From Nemopilema nomurai (taxonomy: Eukaryota; Cnidaria; Scyphozoa; Rhizostomeae; Rhizostomatidae), in the NCBI GenBank assembly GCA_003864495.1, contig ML133438.1, positions 372,001 through 436,000 on the forward strand: 64,000 nt of DNA, read 5' to 3'. Below, in pieces: positions 60,024 to 64,000 of this stretch (the first letter of the stretch is position 1; the number at the start of each line of letters is the position of its first letter). The position numbers and the translations under genes were made by a program. The notes below the pieces were generated by a model. The model did not search any database. It was not told the DNA's origin and worked only from the letters and a program-made list of their open reading frames with translations.

Positions 60024-61970
60024 CACACCCCCGAGTTCTGACCAATCAGATAACAAGAAACTGTAAACAAGCGCCAACGAAGGCCATTTTTATTCATTTT
60101 AGCGCTACCCACTAAAATTGCCCGGTGTAAAAACTGTTACGATAGATTTCAAAAATTTTAACTGAATCGAGCTCATAAAACGTAAGAGCAAATTTTTGTC
60201 GCGAACTTTCTCTATATTCTAAATATTCTTTAAATGAGAGCATCCTAAAGATGACGATTGCATTTCTACACTATAAATGCAAAACATTTATCTTAATATT
60301 TCCTAAACTGAACGTAAAAGTCGGGTAGTGAAATAAAATTCTCGAAAACATTATCAAAGAAATCTACATGGACAACTTCATTCGAAAGTCGCTTTTTGTC
60401 GATTGACCAGCTTCGTTTTTTCATTATGAACTAGGCCAAATTTCTATCATAAGCATATGTAGCTAACTCACCTACCTAAATATGCTCAAAACTTTTGATG
60501 ATATACAGCTTGGCGTTTGTTTCATTTTAAAACTGTTCATTATCCAGTGACAAAGTAACTTTGTAACATCGCAAAGTTATTTCTTTCGCCTGTCTGCATT
60601 TCTGCCGACTGGGATTCTGACGTGATTTCTAACTGGCGCGAAAAATCTTGTCACGTGAGATTTTTTTTAAGTTCACATAAAGGAGGGAATGGTAAAAGCT
60701 AAAGAATTTTCTTACGGATAGCTATAAAGGGGGTTGTGATAGAGGAAAATATTACTTTTTCCCAATGGTTTAGTTTTTCAGAGTTTTGGCTGACAGTGAA
60801 AGGGGTACTTGTTCTTTTTGTTTAAGTTTTATGTGTATGTCTGCATTTTGTTCTACCCGAAACGACCTGGACTAGGTAGTTTTTGAAAGGGAAGGTAGGA
60901 TTGATGAAAACGAGCTATCTATAGGGATAAAAAACGTTGTTGTGTGTAAAACACAGTCTTCGTTCTGTTCGCCGGGGCCAGGGATAAGTCCCCATCGAAA
61001 AATTTCCCTATGTATTTGCATTTGTCTGCTAGGCAAAATCGTCGTCTCGCATGCAGGTTCTATCTCATCGCTAGAATCATATTCATCATCTACTTCCTCG
61101 TCTTCCTCTTTGTTGACCGATAAAGCTGGGCTTAAAATGGCATCAGATGCTTTGCTTGCCAAAGATGTCACGGCTTTTTCGAGCTCTTTGGTACAAATAG
61201 GACAGATATTCGGACCTAGTTTGAAGCATTCATCGTGAAACGAATGGCCACATCCAGGAAGGACCGTGAACGTGCTGTTGGCAAGTTGAAAGCCGCCTTT
61301 AGCTTTTACCATTCCCTCCTTTATGTGAACTTAAAAAAATCTCACGTGACAAGATTTTTCGCGCCAGTTAGAAATCACGTCAGAATCCCAGTCGGCAGAA
61401 ATGCAGACAGGCGAAAGAAATAACTTTGCGATGTTACAAAGTTACTTTGTCACTGGATAATGAACAGTTTTAAAATGAAACAAACGCCAAGCTGTATATC
61501 ATCAAAAGTTTTGAGCATATTTAGGTAGGTGAGTTAGCTACATATGCTTATGATAGAAATTTGGCCTAGTTCATAATGAAAAAACGAAGCTGGTCAATCG
61601 ACAAAAAGCGACTTTCGAATGAAGTTGTCCATGTAGATTTCTTTGATAATGTTTTCGAGAATTTTATTTCACTACCCGACTTTTACGTTCAGTTTAGGAA
61701 ATATTAAGATAAATCAGTGTATGTGTAGAAATGCAATCGTCATCTTTAGGATGCTCTCATTTAAAGAATATTTAGAATATAGAGAAAGTTCGCGACAAAA
61801 ATTTGCTCTTACGTTTTATGAGCTCGATTCAGTTAAAATTTTTGAAATCTATCGTAACAGATTTTACACCGGGCAATTTTAGTGGGTAGCGCTAAAATGA
61901 ATAAAAATGGCCTTCGTTGACGTTTGTTTACAGTTTCTTGTTATCTGATTGGTCAGAACTCGGGGGTGTG
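60024..61970. mobile_element. Palindromic element with ~680-bp inverted arms
   Basis: The left arm 60024-60704 and right arm 61297-61970 are nearly perfect inverted copies, from CACACCCCCGAGTTCTGACC at the outer ends to ACCATTCCCTCCTTTATGTG near the centre. The ~590-bp spacer carries most of a minus-strand RING-like frame. No clear target duplication borders the arms, and a short outer match (about 59898 with 62010) suggests the palindrome once extended further. Either a DNA transposon with long TIRs or a foldback inverted duplication. Confidence 0.8.
60872..61312 (-). pseudogene. Truncated RING-finger reading frame at the palindrome centre
   Basis: 146 residues from MVKAKGGFQLANS. CGHSFHDEC and CPIC supply Cys21, His23, His26, Cys29, Cys37 and Cys40, the later six zinc ligands of an H2-type RING; the first Cys pair is missing. 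An acidic tract (KEEDEEVDDEYDSSDE) follows. Its first five codons lie in the right inverted arm, so upstream coding sequence appears to have been replaced by the arm. RINGs of this kind usually act as E3 ubiquitin ligases, but this one is unlikely to fold as it stands. Confidence 0.55.
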
Positions 61971-64000
61971 CCCAACATTGGCTTCCGTTCGAATAATTTT
62001 GATACGGGAGTCGAGTTTTCATTCTTTGTTAAACCACACACTCGAGAAGTTTCCGTTTAAGCAGTTGTTTTCAACTCAACCTCTGAAGGAATAGGATTGT
62101 TGATATTTGGATATTGTCGTTGAATCTAGACCTGTGCTACAAATTCAAGTTCCTTTGCTGGGCTTTGCTGTGTGCAATATCCTCATGTGAGTTTTGCCAA
62201 TACTTGCTTTAAGATGCCTAACTATCTATCTACCTTGTAAGAACATGTTTAAATGATCTTTATTCAATTTCGTGATAAACCTCTACAAACATTGACATTT
62301 ACACAAACTATCTATCTACCCACCTAATAGAAAGTTGTAAGAAAGTTTTCAAAAGTTAAGAAACATTCCTACCCAAAAAATCCAAAGTTAAGAGACTTTT
62401 ATAATGTGTACCTAATTTTCTGAGCCAATCAGTCTTGACATTAAACAAAGTGTTTGAAATGCAGCTGTGCGGAGCATGGTTTTGGGGAGACTTGATCACA
62501 CACCGTGGTTTATCATCTTTCAGATTAGCACATTACATAAGTTTATCTCTGAATGTAAGCGAACTATTTGCTTTATCTAGAAAGTCATTAGGCTATTTAA
62601 AAATTTAGGAAATATGTAAGAACTTTTTGATAACAAAATGGCCAGATAATTCGAAAAACTGCTTACCAGGGCCGGACTTTAGATCTTAAATACAAATACG
62701 TGTAACAAACAATCTAAACTACTTTTATCAGGCGCTAGTATAGATTGGTACCACAAACCCTAACCCTAGTATTGCTACGTGGTGCGAATATATGTACGTA
62801 AGTTTACATACTTCTGGGTTATTCAAAGCATCCCATGAACTCCTACTTCCTTTGAAAGTTGTAGCTCATTATATTTATCAAATTTAGAAAAACGCAGATG
62901 TTCCGTCAAATCCTCTCAGATATTTGCAGTGCAGCATGATCTTATTCAACTGACAACTTTATTAACCAGGTTTTCGTTTGTCATATCTTCAACAAGTGTA
63001 AACAAAAGTAAAAGTAACGTTAGCAAATCAGGGGCCCGCATTATTACGCCGTTAATCTATCAAAATTTCCAGAAGGGTAGCTTTGAGAATTCTTTTCAAA
63101 TATTTTCATCCAATTATTTTTAATCATTCCACGTTACTCCTTGGCTAAATGCTTTCCATTGTCAACACGTGTGATATAAATGAGCATGTAGTTTGAAAAG
63201 AGCCTCAGATTTCTCTACATTGATCCCAAAAAGATTGTAAAACTGATCAAAGATTACTTTACAGCATATACAATTTGGGATGGGAGAAGAGGGCTGCATT
63301 GTAAATTTTTGGAAATTCATGTTATTAAGACTGATGTAGTTTAGAGTTGCATAGAATTTCTATGTTTGGATTTCAATGAGGCAAAATTGGCCCAAGTTTG
63401 ACATTTTATATACTATATATACATTCGATTTGGTAGCAGAGCTAGAAAATAACGAGAAAATATTCACAAACCTTGAACAATCATTTTGGAAAGGGAATTG
63501 GAATGTAGTGTTCAAATTTTGAATTTGTTTTCACTTGGTTCTGAAATTATATGTTGAAGTTTCGATAAACTCGAAAGGGTGGGTTACTAGCCGTATTTTG
63601 TGACCTCCTTCAAGAGGCAACGGCCCAAAAGACCCACAATTGTTTGCACCTGCGAAAGCTAACAGCTTATGCAACCCGTAATCTGAAGCCAAAAAGGAAA
63701 GATTACACGGGATTTCTGAAGACAATGTTGTCACTGGTGATGTAATTAGAAGGATACAATGAATATTCTTGGTCTAGATCTCCTCCAATCTTTCTAGGGT
63801 TTGGCATGATTTAGGCTGTCCGTTCGCTGATTGTGGTTTCAATATTACGGATTTACATTTTTTTCGTTGTTGTTGTGGGAATTAATGCCACGAAGTTGAA
63901 ACAGATCCTGTTTCTTGTGGGGGGCTTGAGCACGAAACCAAGACAAAAGTTTGTTGGTTGCTAGACGAAAATGGTTAAAACATTTATACCAATTAAGCTG
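61971..64000. other. No gene recognised
   Basis: AT-rich sequence with short chance frames. No transposon ends, tRNA or coding exon was recognised. Confidence 0.45.

Overview
The window looks like a piece of an animal (metazoan) genome, most likely cnidarian. It is AT-rich and intron-bearing, with GT/AG introns, TATA boxes and AATAAA-type poly(A) signals. It is heavily loaded with transposon relics of kinds common in anthozoan genomes: an RLE-type non-LTR retrotransposon, ZMYM/DUF4371-type hAT, Ty3/gypsy, and P2X7-like and RING fragments in DNA transposons. The cnidarian assignment is inference. No rRNA, intact tRNA gene or CRISPR array was seen.

The main content is a dispersed tandem family of four apparently intact genes, called CRP1-4 here (CDS at 2913-4115, 29916-31129, 46885-48081 and 50424-52017, all +), plus a fifth relic near 44426-44830. 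Each has a TATA box, a non-coding first exon, an exon encoding a 16-17 residue signal peptide, a 186-nt exon encoding a very acidic pro-segment, and an exon encoding a strongly basic mature region with 18-21 cysteines, then a non-coding 3' exon. The layout (signal, acidic pro-piece, cationic Cys-rich domain) resembles precursors of antimicrobial or toxin-like peptides, but I recognise no named family. CRP1 and CRP2 lie in ~3-kb duplicated blocks. Their introns, flanks, signal exon and pro exon are nearly identical, while the mature-peptide exon is strongly diverged. CRP3 combines a CRP4-like promoter with a CRP1-like mature exon. This suggests accelerated exon evolution together with gene conversion.

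Layout: 1-340 LINE tail; 2.1-5.1 kb CRP1 block; 6.2-12.5 kb nested transposons (an outer inverted-repeat element interrupted by a 3.5-kb RLE retrotransposon with a 15-bp target duplication, and a TA-flanked element carrying a zinc-finger/Tudor-like reading frame); 13.95-23.9 kb a large inverted duplication whose spacer holds a small four-exon acidic gene and whose right arm carries a Mutator-like element with a 10-bp duplication; 24-28.4 kb MITE, broken gypsy element, LINE and a 42-bp minisatellite; 29.1-32.0 kb CRP2 block; 32.2-37.0 kb hAT relic, a TTAA element and a TA element; 37.2-42.3 kb a five-exon gamma-butyrobetaine dioxygenase-like gene; 43-44.8 kb minisatellite and CRP relic; 46.4-52.3 kb CRP3 and CRP4; 54-58 kb one orphan coding exon and a small single-exon membrane protein gene; 60.0-62.0 kb a ~2-kb palindromic element with a truncated RING reading frame; the remainder shows nothing recognisable.

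The host genes share no obvious pathway. The CRP family is the candidate undescribed system. The BBOX1-like gene is a metabolic gene lying between family members.
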